Source: Candidatus Sodalis endolongispinus (GTDB lineage: Bacteria > Pseudomonadota > Gammaproteobacteria > Enterobacterales > Enterobacteriaceae). Taken from it: a stretch of DNA of 64,000 nucleotides. Each line of letters starts with the position of its first letter. The stretch's first letter is position 1. The stretch lies in contig NZ_JAFJYC010000001.1 in NCBI RefSeq assembly GCF_018777395.1, forward strand, positions 1,798,001 to 1,862,000. The letters run 5' to 3'. A program made the translations under genes and the position numbers. The notes under the pieces were generated by a model. The model ran no database searches. It was given only the letters and a program-made list of their open reading frames with translations, and had not been told where the DNA came from. Positions 10,842 to 20,514 of this stretch are shown here, in pieces.

Positions 10842-11846
10842 ATGATCGAACTCAAACATCTGCGAACGCTGCAGGCGTTGCGTAACAGCGGCTCGCTGGC
10901 GGCGGCCGCGTCACAGCTACACCAGACCCAATCGGCGCTGTCGCATCAGTTCAGCGATCTGGAACAGCGGCTCGGCTTTCGCCTGTTCGTGCGCAAAAGC
11001 CAGCAGCTGCGTTTTACGCCGCAGGGCGAGATCCTGCTGCAGCTGGCCGAACAGATCTTGCCGCAGGTGCAGCAGGCGCTGCAAACCTGCCAGCAACCTC
11101 ACCAGGCCACGCTACGTTTAGCCATCGAGTGCCATAGTTGTATCCAGTGTCTGACGCCGGCCCTGGCGGAATTCCATCAACAATGGCCGCAAGTGTTAAT
11201 GGATTTCCGCTCCAGCGTCACCTTCGACCCGCAGCCGGCGCTGCAGCAGGGCGAACTGGATTTGGTACTGACCTCGGATATCCTGCCGCGCAGCGGGTTG
11301 TATTACGCGCCCATGTTCGATTTCGAGGTCCGGCTGGTGCTGTCGCCAGATCATCCGCTAGCGGACAAAAAGGTCATTGCGCCGCAGGATCTTGACCAGG
11401 AAACATTGCTTATCTATCCGGTACAGCGCAGCCGCCTGGACATTTGGCGCCATTTCCTGCAGCCGGCGGGCATCAGTCCGATGCTGAAAACCGTGGATAA
11501 CACCCTGCTGCTGATACAAATGGTATCGGCGCGCATGGGTATCGCCGCGTTGCCGCATTGGGTCGTGGAAAGTTTTGAACGTCAGGGGCTTATCGCCACC
11601 CGGACGCTTGGGGAAGGGTTGTGGAGCCGACTATACGCCGCCGTACGCGACGGCGAACAACGCCAGCCGGCGACCGAGGCGTTTATCCGCTCCGCCCAGC
11701 AGCACGCCTGCGCTCATTTGCCCTATGTCCGCAGCGCCGGGGCAAATCTCAAACCTTCTCTGGCAACTCAGCGACCGGCGATAACGCCCACTGGCGTGGA
11801 ATGTACCCTAGGCAGGCGGCTGCGACATTATCAGGCCAAGCCGTGA
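10842..11846 (+). CDS. metR: LysR-type regulator of methionine genes MetR
   Basis: MetR activates metE, metH and related genes with homocysteine as co-inducer. The 334-residue product has the N-terminal winged helix-turn-helix ([20 protein letters not shown], about residues 18-37) and the substrate-binding domain with [18 protein letters not shown] and [12 protein letters not shown]. It aligns with E. coli MetR (317 residues) to about residue 300. The last 30 residues diverge and are longer. It is divergent from metE with 102 bp between starts. It remains open although its main target here is broken. Confidence 0.95.
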   Translation: MIELKHLRTLQALRNSGSLAAAASQLHQTQSALSHQFSDLEQRLGFRLFVRKSQQLRFTPQGEILLQLAEQILPQVQQALQTCQQPHQATLRLAIECHSCIQCLTPALAEFHQQWPQVLMDFRSSVTFDPQPALQQGELDLVLTSDILPRSGLYYAPMFDFEVRLVLSPDHPLADKKVIAPQDLDQETLLIYPVQRSRLDIWRHFLQPAGISPMLKTVDNTLLLIQMVSARMGIAALPHWVVESFERQGLIATRTLGEGLWSRLYAAVRDGEQRQPATEAFIRSAQQHACAHLPYVRSAGANLKPSLATQRPAITPTGVECTLGRRLRHYQAKP

Positions 11847-11995
11847 TGGGGGTCCCCCGGCCAACCCGCATTGCCCGGCATTAGTATTACGGTTTTGCCG
11901 GCCAATGGCCTCAAGCCTTAGCCTGGCGGTCTGAGAGTCAAGATTTTCACCCTCGTGGGGTGGCAGTGTTCTTAGTCCGCTCCCGAAAATGTGGC

Positions 11996-12993
11996 TTACA
12001 ACTCTGTGACCGGCACTTGGCGGGCAAAAGGCCCCGTGTGGATCCCTCTTTGCGTGGTGTTGTCGAAAGTCGCCCCGTCAACAATGGTGCCATCGAAAGT
12101 GGCGTATGCCAGTTGAGCGCCGTTGAGGGTGGTGCCCCTGAGGCAAGCATTGTTGAGCTTCGCGTGACTCAAGTCAGCGCAGGTGAGATCGGCATCGGCG
12201 AAATCGGCGCAGGTGAAATCGGTATGACTGAGGTTGGCACCAATGAGGTGAGCTCGCCACAACTTGGTCTTATAACAAACCGCGCTCGTCAGCGCCGCCT
12301 CGTGTAATTTGGCATCAGGCAGCCAGGCAAATTTCAGGTTGGCCTCCGCCAGAGAAGCTCTAGTAAGATTGGCATGGCGCATATCCGCCTTCTCCAGATT
12401 CGCGCCACGCAAATCCGCCGACGACAGATCGGCATATTTAACGTCAACGCCGGCCAGATTCGCCCCGCGCAAATCGATACGGCGTAGTGTGTAACCATTT
12501 AAATCGGCGCCGCGCAGGTCTATTTCCCCCTCCCTCGTCAGTGCATATTGGTATGCCGAGTGATGGGTTCGCTTTTGCAACAGCAACATAGTGAGGGTGT
12601 TTCTGAAAAGCGCTTCGTCTACGGTAGCAATAGTGGTGTTATTATTTTGCTCTGTAATTTTCACCTCCACCTTAACTTCACCGTTATACCAATGAGAAGG
12701 GGTATGAGAATAAGACACCTTATTGGCGCCGACTGTGAATTCGAGCGTTTTTGGTATTGTGTAGTCGGTGGGATCGGCTATTTTTTCTCCAATGCGTCGA
12801 TGAGCGTATGGGTAAAGTTATCGTATTGCGATTAATATTTATTTTGTACGCTGCCGGGGATGAATAAATTGAAAAGATATTCTAAACATCCTTGTGGCGA
12901 AATAGCGGTTTGCCTATTAGCCTGGCTGTATTCTTCCACTGCATGTTGAGCAAACAAGGCACAGCGTGTTGCGCTAAGATTAGACAATGTCAT
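11996..12993 (-). pseudogene. PipB/PipB2-like pentapeptide-repeat effector, broken by a stop and a frameshift
   Basis: The downstream 240-codon frame (12718 to 11996) encodes an antiparallel run of A(D/N)LXX pentapeptides (DLRGADLNGY, ADLSSADLRGANLEKADM, ADLTCADLSHAKL). Upstream, the same strand encodes an N-terminal part that reads MTLSNLSATR from ATG 12993 (AAGGA 7 nt before) to AISPQGCLEYLFNLFIPG. This resembles ATSPKTILEYIINFFTCG of Salmonella PipB2. A TAA (12832-12834) sits where PipB2 has Glu (E-TQY against stop-SQY). An A6 run (12781-12786 on the plus strand) needs one more A to rejoin IADPTDYTIPKTLEF and then GEVKVEVK, aligned with GQVIVRVSK of PipB2. PipB proteins are type III-secreted effectors acting on host vesicles. 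Homology is judged by eye from memory of PipB and PipB2. The gene is not functional as it stands. Confidence 0.75.
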
Positions 12994-13460
12994 TTTATTC
13001 CTTATTTTTATCAAGTGAAATTTATGTTGTTGATACTCTGATTAAACGCGCGTCCTGACGCCGTTTAATCATCTTGCGGCTTATCTGCTTGCGCTTTTTG
13101 TTACAATAAAGAAGCCGAGGCGAAATGAAAATCACCCTTACAGCACCGTTTATTGACGCTATTATCCGCCTCCGATGTCGGCATAGGTCGATGCCCACGC
13201 AGGCATCCCGCTCGCACAATAAAAATGCTCTGCCGCCAGGAAAAGCCAATCTTTTTTTAAGGCACCCAAAATTACTCAGACATCAGGCGCCATCCAGCAC
13301 TTCAAACGACCGCTGGTTTTAAACCCCTAGGCGTTAACTGTTCATTTACCAAAGCCAAGGCCAGCATTTTATTGTGCCGCTATTTTCACTATAGCTTTAC
13401 GGTATTAAGCGAGGTGTAACAGCCCAATGTCATCAAATCATCATGCGCCTTTATTTACTT

Positions 13461-13620
13461 ATTCATATTGCCAATAATATGAATAGCCTCTGCGAGTCCC
13501 AGCGACTAGGATTGCGACCCGGGTGATACCCTCCCGTAGGGAACATATAGCCTTAGCAACACCGGTATCCTTGCGTAGGATAGCCTGGGTTCCGTTTCTC
13601 TGCCTAATTAGCAGTGGTGG
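13461..13620. other. Hairpin-dense stretch, possible structured RNA
   Basis: Short perfect stems follow one another: ATTCATATT/AATATGAAT (13461-13484), AGTC/GACT, CCCT/AGGG with loop CCCGT, TATCCT/AGGATA with loop TGCGT (about 13565-13582), and CTGC/GCAG with loop CTAATTA (about 13600-13614). The density is higher than in nearby intergenic DNA. No known RNA family could be assigned on either strand. Confidence 0.3.
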
Positions 13621-13720
13621 TGACATTACCTCAAGCCTCCAGCTTTAATATCATGGCGGAGTCTCTATCCCTGTGGCAAGGTCATTACGTCTCGCTAAAT
13701 ATTTAAGATGTCTCATGTTA

Positions 13721-13755
13721 TCTGCTCTCTGCTCTCTGCTCTCTGCTCTCTGCTA
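13721..13755. repeat. Heptanucleotide tandem repeat TCTGCTC x5
   Basis: Four exact TCTGCTC units and a fifth TCTGCTA run without interruption. They are outside any recognisable gene, so no phase-variable frame is evident. Confidence 0.9.
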
Positions 13756-14016
13756 TCCGCGACATAATGACGTTTTATAAATCAGGTCAATGTATAGCAG
13801 CATTATCTCACCCGAATAAAAATCGAAAGGGTATTGTAATGTAACGGTATATAATTTACGTTCTATCCGTTGAATACCTTAATTACCGCCTGAGCCAAAC
13901 GCTCTCTAATAGCCAGCGCAGCCCGACAGCGGCGTTCGGGCGGGCACCGAACGCGGATACGGCGAGATTTCAGTATAGGTAGGCTGAAGTATTGAGATAG
14001 GTTTTAGGTTAACCCA

Positions 14017-14880
14017 TCACACATTTCGCCCCGTCGACACCACCCAACGCCGATGTACCCATAGCGAGGCCATAATCACCGCTCCGCCAACGATAAAGCT
14101 GGGCCAGTGCGGTTGTTGTTGCCAGATAGCCAGATTAACCAACAAGCCCGCCGGCACATGGACATTATTCATGATGCCCAGCGTACCGGCATCCACTTGG
14201 GTAGCACCGTAGTTCCACATGAAATAACCCAAGGCGGATGCGCCGATCCCCAGCCAAATGAGCACGCCCCATTGCAGCGATGTGGTGGGCAATTTCTGCG
14301 CGTTACCGAACAACCCCCAGGCGATCGCGGCCACCAGAAACGCCCCCAGGTAAAACCAGGAGAACGCTGAATGCTGCGGCATCGGCCAGACTTCCATCAG
14401 ACGCTTGTATCCCACCATGCCTATGGCAAAACAGATATTTGCCGCCTGCACCAATAGCAATCCCCATAAGAAATGCTGACTCAGATGGTCATAACGGATA
14501 ATCGCCGCACCGGCCACCGCCAGCAGTGCGCTGCCCAAATAGCCCCAGCGCAAACGCTGACCGCGCAACACATCGTAGATAAGCGTGATATACAGCGGCG
14601 TCAACACCGTAAACAGCAAAAATTCCTGTACGGTCAAATAAAGATAGGCCTGATAGCTGAACAAATACATGATGCCGAGCTGACAAGCACCCGTCGCCAT
14701 ATAGGCTAACAATTGCCGCGGAGGATAGCCGCGCCAGCGGAGAAACGGCAAAAAGACCAGCGCCGCCAGCGCCAGACGCATCAATACCGCAAAGGTACTG
14801 TCCACTTGACCTGCAAGATATTCGCCAATCAAACTAAAGGAAAAAGCCCACAGAATGGTGGTGATAATCAACAACAACAC
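14017..14880 (-). CDS. yigM: Biotin transporter YigM (BioP), EamA family
   Basis: YigM is the high-affinity biotin importer of E. coli, a ten-helix EamA/DMT inner-membrane protein. The 287-residue product begins MLLLIITTILWAFSFSLIGE and keeps the family blocks FLLFTVLTPLYITLIYD, AIGMVGYKRLME and WNYGATQVDAGTLGIMNN. It is close to full length (E. coli 299), with a shorter C-terminus. In E. coli it neighbours metR; here the effector relic and 1 kb of AT-rich DNA separate them. Intact, so the organism probably still imports biotin. Confidence 0.93.
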   Translation of the reverse strand: MLLLIITTILWAFSFSLIGEYLAGQVDSTFAVLMRLALAALVFLPFLRWRGYPPRQLLAYMATGACQLGIMYLFSYQAYLYLTVQEFLLFTVLTPLYITLIYDVLRGQRLRWGYLGSALLAVAGAAIIRYDHLSQHFLWGLLLVQAANICFAIGMVGYKRLMEVWPMPQHSAFSWFYLGAFLVAAIAWGLFGNAQKLPTTSLQWGVLIWLGIGASALGYFMWNYGATQVDAGTLGIMNNVHVPAGLLVNLAIWQQQPHWPSFIVGGAVIMASLWVHRRWVVSTGRNV

Positions 14881-15057
14881 GTGGCGTCATCTCGGAAAAA
14901 TAAAAAAACCAGTGTAACCGAAAGCGGTGCGGGAGAATATGGCAATCATGTTGACAGCTGTTCAACTATTAACCTTCCCACTCCCTCTCACCGCGATGTA
15001 CAGAACGTAAACGGCATTTCCTGTGCAAGGGCTTTCGTTTGCTCCTTTAGGCGTAGG

Positions 15058-16810
15058 TTAATAGCCAGCCGTCAAATCATCTGGCGTTAGAGGATCCGAG
15101 GCGACGGCCAGCGTGCCGTCCGGCAAGCGCATAATAATTTGGGTACTGCCCATTACCGGTTTTATCACCACATGCTGCCCTTTTTCGCGCAGCAGGCGCA
15201 GCGTATCGGGGCTAAACCTCTTTTCCAGGCGTAGCTCATCTGGCATCCACTGTTGATGAAAACGCGGCGCCGCAGTGGCTTCGGCGATGTTCATCTTGAA
15301 ATCGATGGTGTTAACCAGAATTTGCAGTACGGTGGTGATGATATGACTGCCGCCCGGGCTGCCGGTCATCAGCCAGGTTTTACCGTCTTTGACGACCAGC
15401 GTCGGCGACATGGAGGAAAGGGGACGTTTGCGTGGCGCTATAGCGTTTGCGTCCCCGCCGACCAGGCCAAAAATATTGGGCGTGCCGGGTTTAGCGGAAA
15501 AATCATCCATTTCATTGTTGAGCAAAATACCGCTGTTGCCGGCCATGATGCCGCTGCCAAAGTAGGTGTTAAGCGTATTAGGTGACCGCTACCGCGAAAC
15601 CGCTTTTATCGACGACCGAGTAGTGGGTGGTTTGAATGCTTTCATAGGGCTGTAATTGCCCCGGCCGTACCGTGGACGAGGGCCGGGCATGATTCAGGTC
15701 AATTCGCTGCGCCAGCGTTTTGGCATAAGCCTTGCTGTTCAGGGCCTGCACGGGAAACGAGACAAAATCATGATCGCCCAGATACTGCGGCCGGTCGGCG
15801 TAAGCAAACTTCATCGCTTCCGACATGACCTGGAGCGCGTTGGCGCTACCGGCCCCCATTTTTGCCAAATCGACGTTTTCCAGAATATTGAGGATCTGGA
15901 TAATGTGGACGCCGCCGGAGGAGGGCGGCGGCATCGTATAGATCTGATAGCCGCGGTAGCTGCCGACCACCGGCCGGCGCTCCACCGCCCGATACTCGGC
16001 CAAATCCCGGCGATTAATCAGGCCGCCGCGTCGGCGCATTTCCGCGCTAATCTGATCGGCGATTTCTCCATGGTAAAACGCGTGCGGCCCCTGACGGGCA
16101 ATAAGCATTAAACTATGGGCCAACTGCGGCTGCCGCAACGTCTCTCCCTCAGCGTAAGGCTGTCCGTCGGCTTTAAAAAAAACCGCGCGACTGTTGGCAT
16201 GATGAATCACATTTTCCCGACCATAATGGGCCAGGTCCCCCGCCAGCGCCTGATTGACGGTGAAACCCTTTTCCGCCAGGCGAATCGCCGGCCGCATGAC
16301 CTGCGCCAAATTCATCGAGCCGTAACGGCTGAGCGCCAGCGTCAGGCCCGCTACGGTGCCGGGCGTGCCGGAAGCTAGCGGGCTGGTTAGAGAAAGCCGG
16401 CTATCGGCATTGCCATCGGCGCCGATAAACATTGTGCGCGAGGCGCCTTGCGGCGCCATTTCACGAAAATCAATCGCCGTTGTGTAGCCGGCAGGTGTGC
16501 GCAGCAACATAAAACCGCCACCGCCCAGGTTACCGGCCTGCGGATGCGTGACCGCCAGCGCGAACCCCATCGCCACCGCCGCATCTACCGCATTCCCGCC
16601 TTGGCGCAGGATAGCCACCCCCACCTCGGTCGCCGTTTTATCCACGCTCGCGACCATGCCGTGAGTCGCGGTAACCGGATGAAAAATATCATTTTCAACG
16701 CCGTAGGAAAGCGGTGCCACACTTTGCGGCCACGCGGCTGGCGTGGCCGAGACCCATAACATTAGCGCCTCGAGCCAGATGTTCAGACGCGGCAGGGAAG
16801 ATAACCTCAT
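15058..16810 (-). pseudogene. ggt: Gamma-glutamyltranspeptidase precursor, +1 frameshift
   Basis: Ggt is a periplasmic self-cleaving N-terminal nucleophile enzyme that hydrolyses glutathione. Residues 1-30 look like a signal peptide. The large-subunit blocks MVASVDKTATEVG, GGNAVDAAVAMG, NLGGGGFML and MPPPSSGGVHIIQILN are intact. The self-cleavage site and nucleophile Thr are readable in IQTTHYSVVDK. Seventeen codons later, one extra A (about 15577-15580) creates a TAA at 15578. The small subunit continues in another frame (SGILLNNEMDDFSAKPG, PLSSMSPT, DDLTAGY). No active enzyme is expected. Confidence 0.94.
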
Positions 16811-16949
16811 AATGACTCCTGTCGATAAATGATTAGCTAATCATTAGTACGTTACCAATATCCCCTTTCTTTACCACTATCATTGGCCGAACACCGGCAT
16901 ATTGCGCAATTAAGGTGTAAAATTAGTAAGTGGATCACGACTGGAGAGC

Positions 16950-17219
16950 ATGATGAAAACATATCCGGTGATGCGGGGTTGGCTGATTCCGCTTATGTTG
17001 GCCGCGCCGCCGGCGCTGGCGGCGACCAAGCCGCGACCGCCGGTGGAAGATCCCCTCAACCGGGCGCTTCAACAATTACAGAATCATATGGACAATAGCG
17101 CCCAACAGCAGAAATCACAGTTTCAGCAACAACAGCGGCAGCAAACCCAACAGCAGCGCCAGCAATTGCAGCAGCAGTTGGAAACCAATCAGCAACGCAC
17201 CCGGCAAAAACAACCTTAA
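16950..17219 (+). CDS. yhhA: YhhA-like small secreted Gln-rich protein (DUF2756)
   Basis: The 89-residue product has a signal peptide (KTYPVMRGWLIPLMLAAPPALAA) and a mature part that is largely Gln-rich coiled coil (FQQQQRQQTQQQRQQLQQQL). Its position between ggt and ugpQ is exactly that of E. coli yhhA, which also encodes a small Gln-rich exported protein (146 residues). It is shorter here, so it may be truncated. GGAGAG lies 4-5 nt before the first ATG. Function unknown; the family name rests mainly on position and composition. Confidence 0.65.
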   Translation: MMKTYPVMRGWLIPLMLAAPPALAATKPRPPVEDPLNRALQQLQNHMDNSAQQQKSQFQQQQRQQTQQQRQQLQQQLETNQQRTRQKQP

Positions 17220-17251
17220 CAGCGTGGTACTTGTCCTGAGTGCTGCGCCCC

Positions 17252-17765
17252 GGTCTCAGGCGTTGGCGACGTCAGCGTCAATCAGGTCAATGCGGTCAGG
17301 ACAAAAAGTATTAACCCGGCCTACGTCGTGCAGGCCTTGTGCGGCGCAAGAGGGCCGCGCCCCGGTCTCAGGCGTTGGTGAAGTCAGCGTTAATCAGGTC
17401 AATGCGGTCAGGACCAAGTATGTTACCCACAGCCTACGGCGTGCAGGCCTTGTGCGGCGCAAGAAGGCCGCGCCCGGGTCTCAGACGTTGGTGAAGTCAG
17501 CGTTAATCAGATCAATGCGGTCGGTGCCAAAAGTGTTAATCACGGCCTACGCCGTGCAGGCCCTGTGCGGCGCAAGAGGGCCGCGTCCCATCTCAGGCGT
17601 TGGCGACGTCAGCGTCAATCAGGTCAATGCGGTCGGTACCAAAAGTGTTACCCACGGCCTACGGCGTGCAGGCCTTGTGCGGCACAAGAGGGCCGCGCCA
17701 TCTCAGGAGTTGGCGAAGTCAGCATCAATCAGGTCAGTGCGGTCGGTACAGAGGGAGTCAACGCC
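17252..17765. repeat. 112-bp tandem repeat, expanded from the ugpQ 3' end
   Basis: Five copies with a 110-113 bp period begin near 17252, 17364, 17477, 17589 and 17699. Each contains a GTTGG-TCAGCG-ATCAGGTCAATGCGGTC core and a CTTGTGCGGCGCAAG hairpin. The copy at 17699-17765 is the true 3' end of ugpQ on the minus strand (reading DLIDADFANS then stop). The other four are therefore duplicates of the ugpQ C-terminal coding segment plus its downstream hairpin. No gene is encoded. Confidence 0.85.
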
Positions 17766-18442
17766 ACAGCCTAATAATGTGCGGGCGCGGTAAGGACTGT
17801 TAACGGTCCAGGCGAGAATATGCAGCCCGCTGGCTTTAATAGCCTCGACCCGATCCTCCGTCAATGCCTCATGCTGCAGGTGCAAGGCCCGGCACGACAA
17901 TTGACGTGTCAGCGTCTCCCAGTCGTCGCGCCATTCTTCCAGCAGCAGCCCACTCCGGCGCCGCCTGAAACGCGGCCGCCAGCGCCGTCAAGGAAAATGA
18001 AGACAACAGCGGCGGCGTCATCCCTTGCCACAGCTGACGCGCGGCCAACGCCACGGCGCGGCCGGTTTTATCCTCAACACCGGTGGTAGGTTTGATTTCG
18101 ATATTGACAGCCAACCCGTGCTGCCGACAACGCTCCGCCACCGACGACAATAGCGGCAGCCGCTCACCGCGAAAGGCCACATCGAACCATTCACCGGCCT
18201 CAATCTGCGATAGGGTAGACCACTCTAATTGACCGGCGATGCCGCTGCCCTGGCTGGTTCGTTCTAGCGTATCGTCGTGCAAAAGAAAAATTTGACCATC
18301 GGCGGACAGTTTGGCATCCACTTCAATCATCTGCTGACCCATAGCGGGCGCCGGTATCGATGGCGGCAAGCGTATTTTCCGGCGCCAGCGATCCCCCGCC
18401 ACGGTGGGCAACAATGGTCGGATAAAGCCATTCTCTGGTCAT
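17703..18442 (-). pseudogene. ugpQ: Glycerophosphodiester phosphodiesterase UgpQ, two frameshifts
   Basis: UgpQ hydrolyses glycerophosphodiesters to glycerol-3-phosphate in the cytosol. ATG 18442 opens a good N-terminus with the catalytic AHRGGG and PENT motifs, but one extra base near 18350 shifts the frame. The next part ([29 protein letters not shown]) contains the rest of the active site and ends near 17955. The final part ([25 protein letters not shown]) is in a third frame. It follows ugpC by 2 nt as the last gene of ugpBAECQ. Its 3' end has been duplicated in tandem. Confidence 0.92.
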
Positions 18443-18444
18443 AT

Positions 18445-19662
18445 TTACACCCGGGTTCCACTTTGCGAGTCGAAATAGTGCCATGCGTCGGCCGGACAAT
18501 GCAAATGCAGCGTCGCGCCGGGCGCCGGGAGATCGTCATGAGCCAGACGCACTACCATGGCACAGCCTTCCCAGTGGCCATGAGACAGATTATCGGCGCC
18601 CAGCCGCTCAAGTGTGGCCACCTCCAGGCGGCAGGTGACGCCTGCGTGTCGCGCTGGCGCTGTGGCCGAGGTCGCCTGACCGTTAATGCCGGCCGTTGTC
18701 GGCGTAAGCGCCCCTGGCCCAGCGGCCGCACCGGGTAACGTCGCCTTGACGGACACTGTGCCCACCCTCACCGCCGCTGACGTTCGTTCGTCACCGGTCA
18801 CGCGCAAAACTTGCTCCGGGCGAATGCCGGCGGTCATCGCACGGTCGGCCCAGTCGGCGCGAGTAACGGGCAACGCCAACGCCGGCCCTGTATCCAGCCG
18901 CAGCCAGCGCCCGTCGGCGCTGACAAGGCCAGGTAACAAATTCATCGCCGGCGAGCCCATAAAGCCGGCGACGAACAACGTTGCCGGCCGGCGGTAAATT
19001 TCCGTCGGCGTGCCAATTTGTTCTACCCGGCCCCGATTAAGCACCACCACCCGCTCGGCCAACGTCATGGCTTCAACCTGATCTTGGGTGACGTAAAGAC
19101 TGGTGGTCTTTAACCGACGATGCAATTGCTGTAGTTCCAGGCGCATCTGCGTACGCAGCTTCGCATCCAAATTGGAGAGCGGTTTGTCGAACAAGAACAC
19201 CTCCGGTTCACGTACCAGGGCACGGCCCATCGCCACCCGCTGCCGTTGACCGCCGGAAAGCTCTCGCGGCTTACGATACAAAAGCGACTCCAGCTCCAAT
19301 ATGTTAGCCACCTGCTCCACCGCATGGCGGATCTGCTGTTTCCCGATACCGCGGATCTTCAGTCCGTAAGCCATGTTGTCGAACACGCTCATATGCGGGT
19401 ACAAGGCATAATTTTGAAATACCATGGCGATACCGCGATCCCGCGGCTCGCAACCGGTGATGCGTTTGTCGCCGATATAAATATCGCCGGCCGACACGCT
19501 CTCCAGCCCGGCCACCAGGTGTAACAGGGTGGACTTGCCGCAGCCGGAAGTCCCGACCAGCACGATGAATTCACCGTCCGCCACCGTCAAATCCAGCGGC
19601 GCAATTATGGTGGTTTTACCGTCGTAGCTTTTAACGACCTGCTGTAATCGTAAACTCGCCAT
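18445..19662 (-). CDS. ugpC: Glycerol-3-phosphate ABC transporter ATPase UgpC, catalytic residues lost
   Basis: UgpC is the ATPase of the UgpBAEC importer for glycerol-3-phosphate and its diesters. The 405-residue frame is open. Walker A (GTSGCGKST), Q-loop ([10 protein letters not shown]), signature ([15 protein letters not shown]) and D-loop (SNLDA) are normal. Walker B reads FLFDKPLSN, with Lys in place of the catalytic Glu (codon 19183-19185, AAA). The H-loop reads YVTQDQVEA, with Gln in place of the switch His (codon 19084-19086, CAA). Either change normally abolishes ATP hydrolysis. The regulatory domain has an extra Ala/Thr/Gly-rich stretch of about 45 residues (around 300-345), so the protein exceeds the usual 356. 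Open but probably inactive. Confidence 0.93.
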   Translation of the reverse strand: MASLRLQQVVKSYDGKTTIIAPLDLTVADGEFIVLVGTSGCGKSTLLHLVAGLESVSAGDIYIGDKRITGCEPRDRGIAMVFQNYALYPHMSVFDNMAYGLKIRGIGKQQIRHAVEQVANILELESLLYRKPRELSGGQRQRVAMGRALVREPEVFLFDKPLSNLDAKLRTQMRLELQQLHRRLKTTSLYVTQDQVEAMTLAERVVVLNRGRVEQIGTPTEIYRRPATLFVAGFMGSPAMNLLPGLVSADGRWLRLDTGPALALPVTRADWADRAMTAGIRPEQVLRVTGDERTSAAVRVGTVSVKATLPGAAAGPGALTPTTAGINGQATSATAPARHAGVTCRLEVATLERLGADNLSHGHWEGCAMVVRLAHDDLPAPGATLHLHCPADAWHYFDSQSGTRV

Positions 19663-19668
19663 AATGCG

Positions 19669-20514
19669 TTATTTCTCGCTATCCACCAGGCCGCGCACAA
19701 ACGCACGCTGCATGACTAAAACAATCGCCACCGGCGCAATCAGGGCCAACAGCATCGCCGCCATGACCTGATTCCATTGCGTAGTGCCGTCTCCGCTGGC
19801 TATCATGCTTTGGATGCCCGCAACCGCCGTACCCAGCGAAGCGTCGTTAATAATCAGCAGCGGCCAGAGATATTGATTCCAGCCATAAATAAAGGTGATC
19901 ACAAACAGCGCCGCCAGATTGGTTTTTGACAGTGGCAGCAGGATATCCCACAAAAAGCGCAGCGGGCCGGCGCCGTCGATGCGCGCTGCTTCAAGCAGCT
20001 CATGAGGAACGGTCATGAAGAATTGTCGGAACAAAAACGTCGCGGTGGCGGACGCCATCAGCGGCAGCGTCATACCGGTATAGCTGTCCAGCATATGTAA
20101 ATGGGCAATCACATCGACCGTGGGAAAAATCCGCACTTCCACCGGCAGCATCAGCGTCATGAAAATCAGCCAAAACGCCAGATTACGCAGCGGAAAACGG
20201 AAATACACAATAGCGAAGGCGGACAGCAGCGATACGGTGATTTTACCGACGGTGATACCGAGCGCCATGATCAGACTGTTTAACAACAGGCGGCTAAAGG
20301 GGACACTCTGGCCGCTAACACCCTGCGACCATACCTGATATAGGTTTTCCCACAGGTGGCCGCCGGGCAGCAGGCGCAGCGGGACCTGAAACACCTGATG
20401 TGAATCCAGCGACGCCGCCACCAAAGCCACATATAACGGAAACAGGATCACCGCGACACCTGCCAGCAAGAGACCATGGCTGAAGATATCCAGCCCGCGC
20501 CGCTGTTCAATCAT
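19669..20514 (-). CDS. ugpE: Glycerol-3-phosphate ABC transporter permease UgpE
   Basis: UgpE is one of the two inner-membrane permeases of the UgpBAEC importer. The 281-residue product has the same length as E. coli UgpE, with six predicted transmembrane helices. The cytoplasmic EAA loop reads [20 protein letters not shown]. The C-terminus [15 protein letters not shown] matches E. coli exactly. Its ATG overlaps the ugpA stop (ATGA) and ugpC starts 6 nt downstream. No lesion is seen. Confidence 0.96.
   Translation of the reverse strand: MIEQRRGLDIFSHGLLLAGVAVILFPLYVALVAASLDSHQVFQVPLRLLPGGHLWENLYQVWSQGVSGQSVPFSRLLLNSLIMALGITVGKITVSLLSAFAIVYFRFPLRNLAFWLIFMTLMLPVEVRIFPTVDVIAHLHMLDSYTGMTLPLMASATATFLFRQFFMTVPHELLEAARIDGAGPLRFLWDILLPLSKTNLAALFVITFIYGWNQYLWPLLIINDASLGTAVAGIQSMIASGDGTTQWNQVMAAMLLALIAPVAIVLVMQRAFVRGLVDSEK

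Larger units (their letters stand above)
12994..14016. other. 1-kb AT-rich intergenic region with palindromes and a heptamer repeat
   Basis: No convincing gene. It holds a perfect 9-bp inverted repeat (ATTCATATT, 6-nt loop; 13461-13484), a hairpin-dense stretch (about 13505-13620), five copies of a 7-bp repeat (13721-13755) and an 8-bp GC stem with a 7-nt loop (13932-13954) lacking a T run. Its position next to the effector relic and a synteny break suggests remnant foreign DNA. Confidence 0.55.

Noticed and set aside
13489..13660. Magnesium (M-box), manganese (yybP-ykoY) or glycine riboswitch
   Set aside because: Key conserved words of these families (GGUGAGGCUCC, GGGGAGUAGC, glycine core) are absent on both strands, and no transporter gene follows.
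13932..13954. 8-bp GC stem with 7-nt loop as a terminator
   Set aside because: No T run on either side, so Rho-independent termination is not supported.
17252..17765. Regular repeat spacing suggesting a CRISPR array
   Set aside because: The whole 112-bp unit is repeated, including what would be spacers, units are too long, and one copy is a gene end.
17224..17793. 189-codon plus-strand open frame across the 112-bp repeats
   Set aside because: It lies antisense to the ugpQ end and its repeats; the frame is an effect of the repeat units, with no start signal or family similarity.
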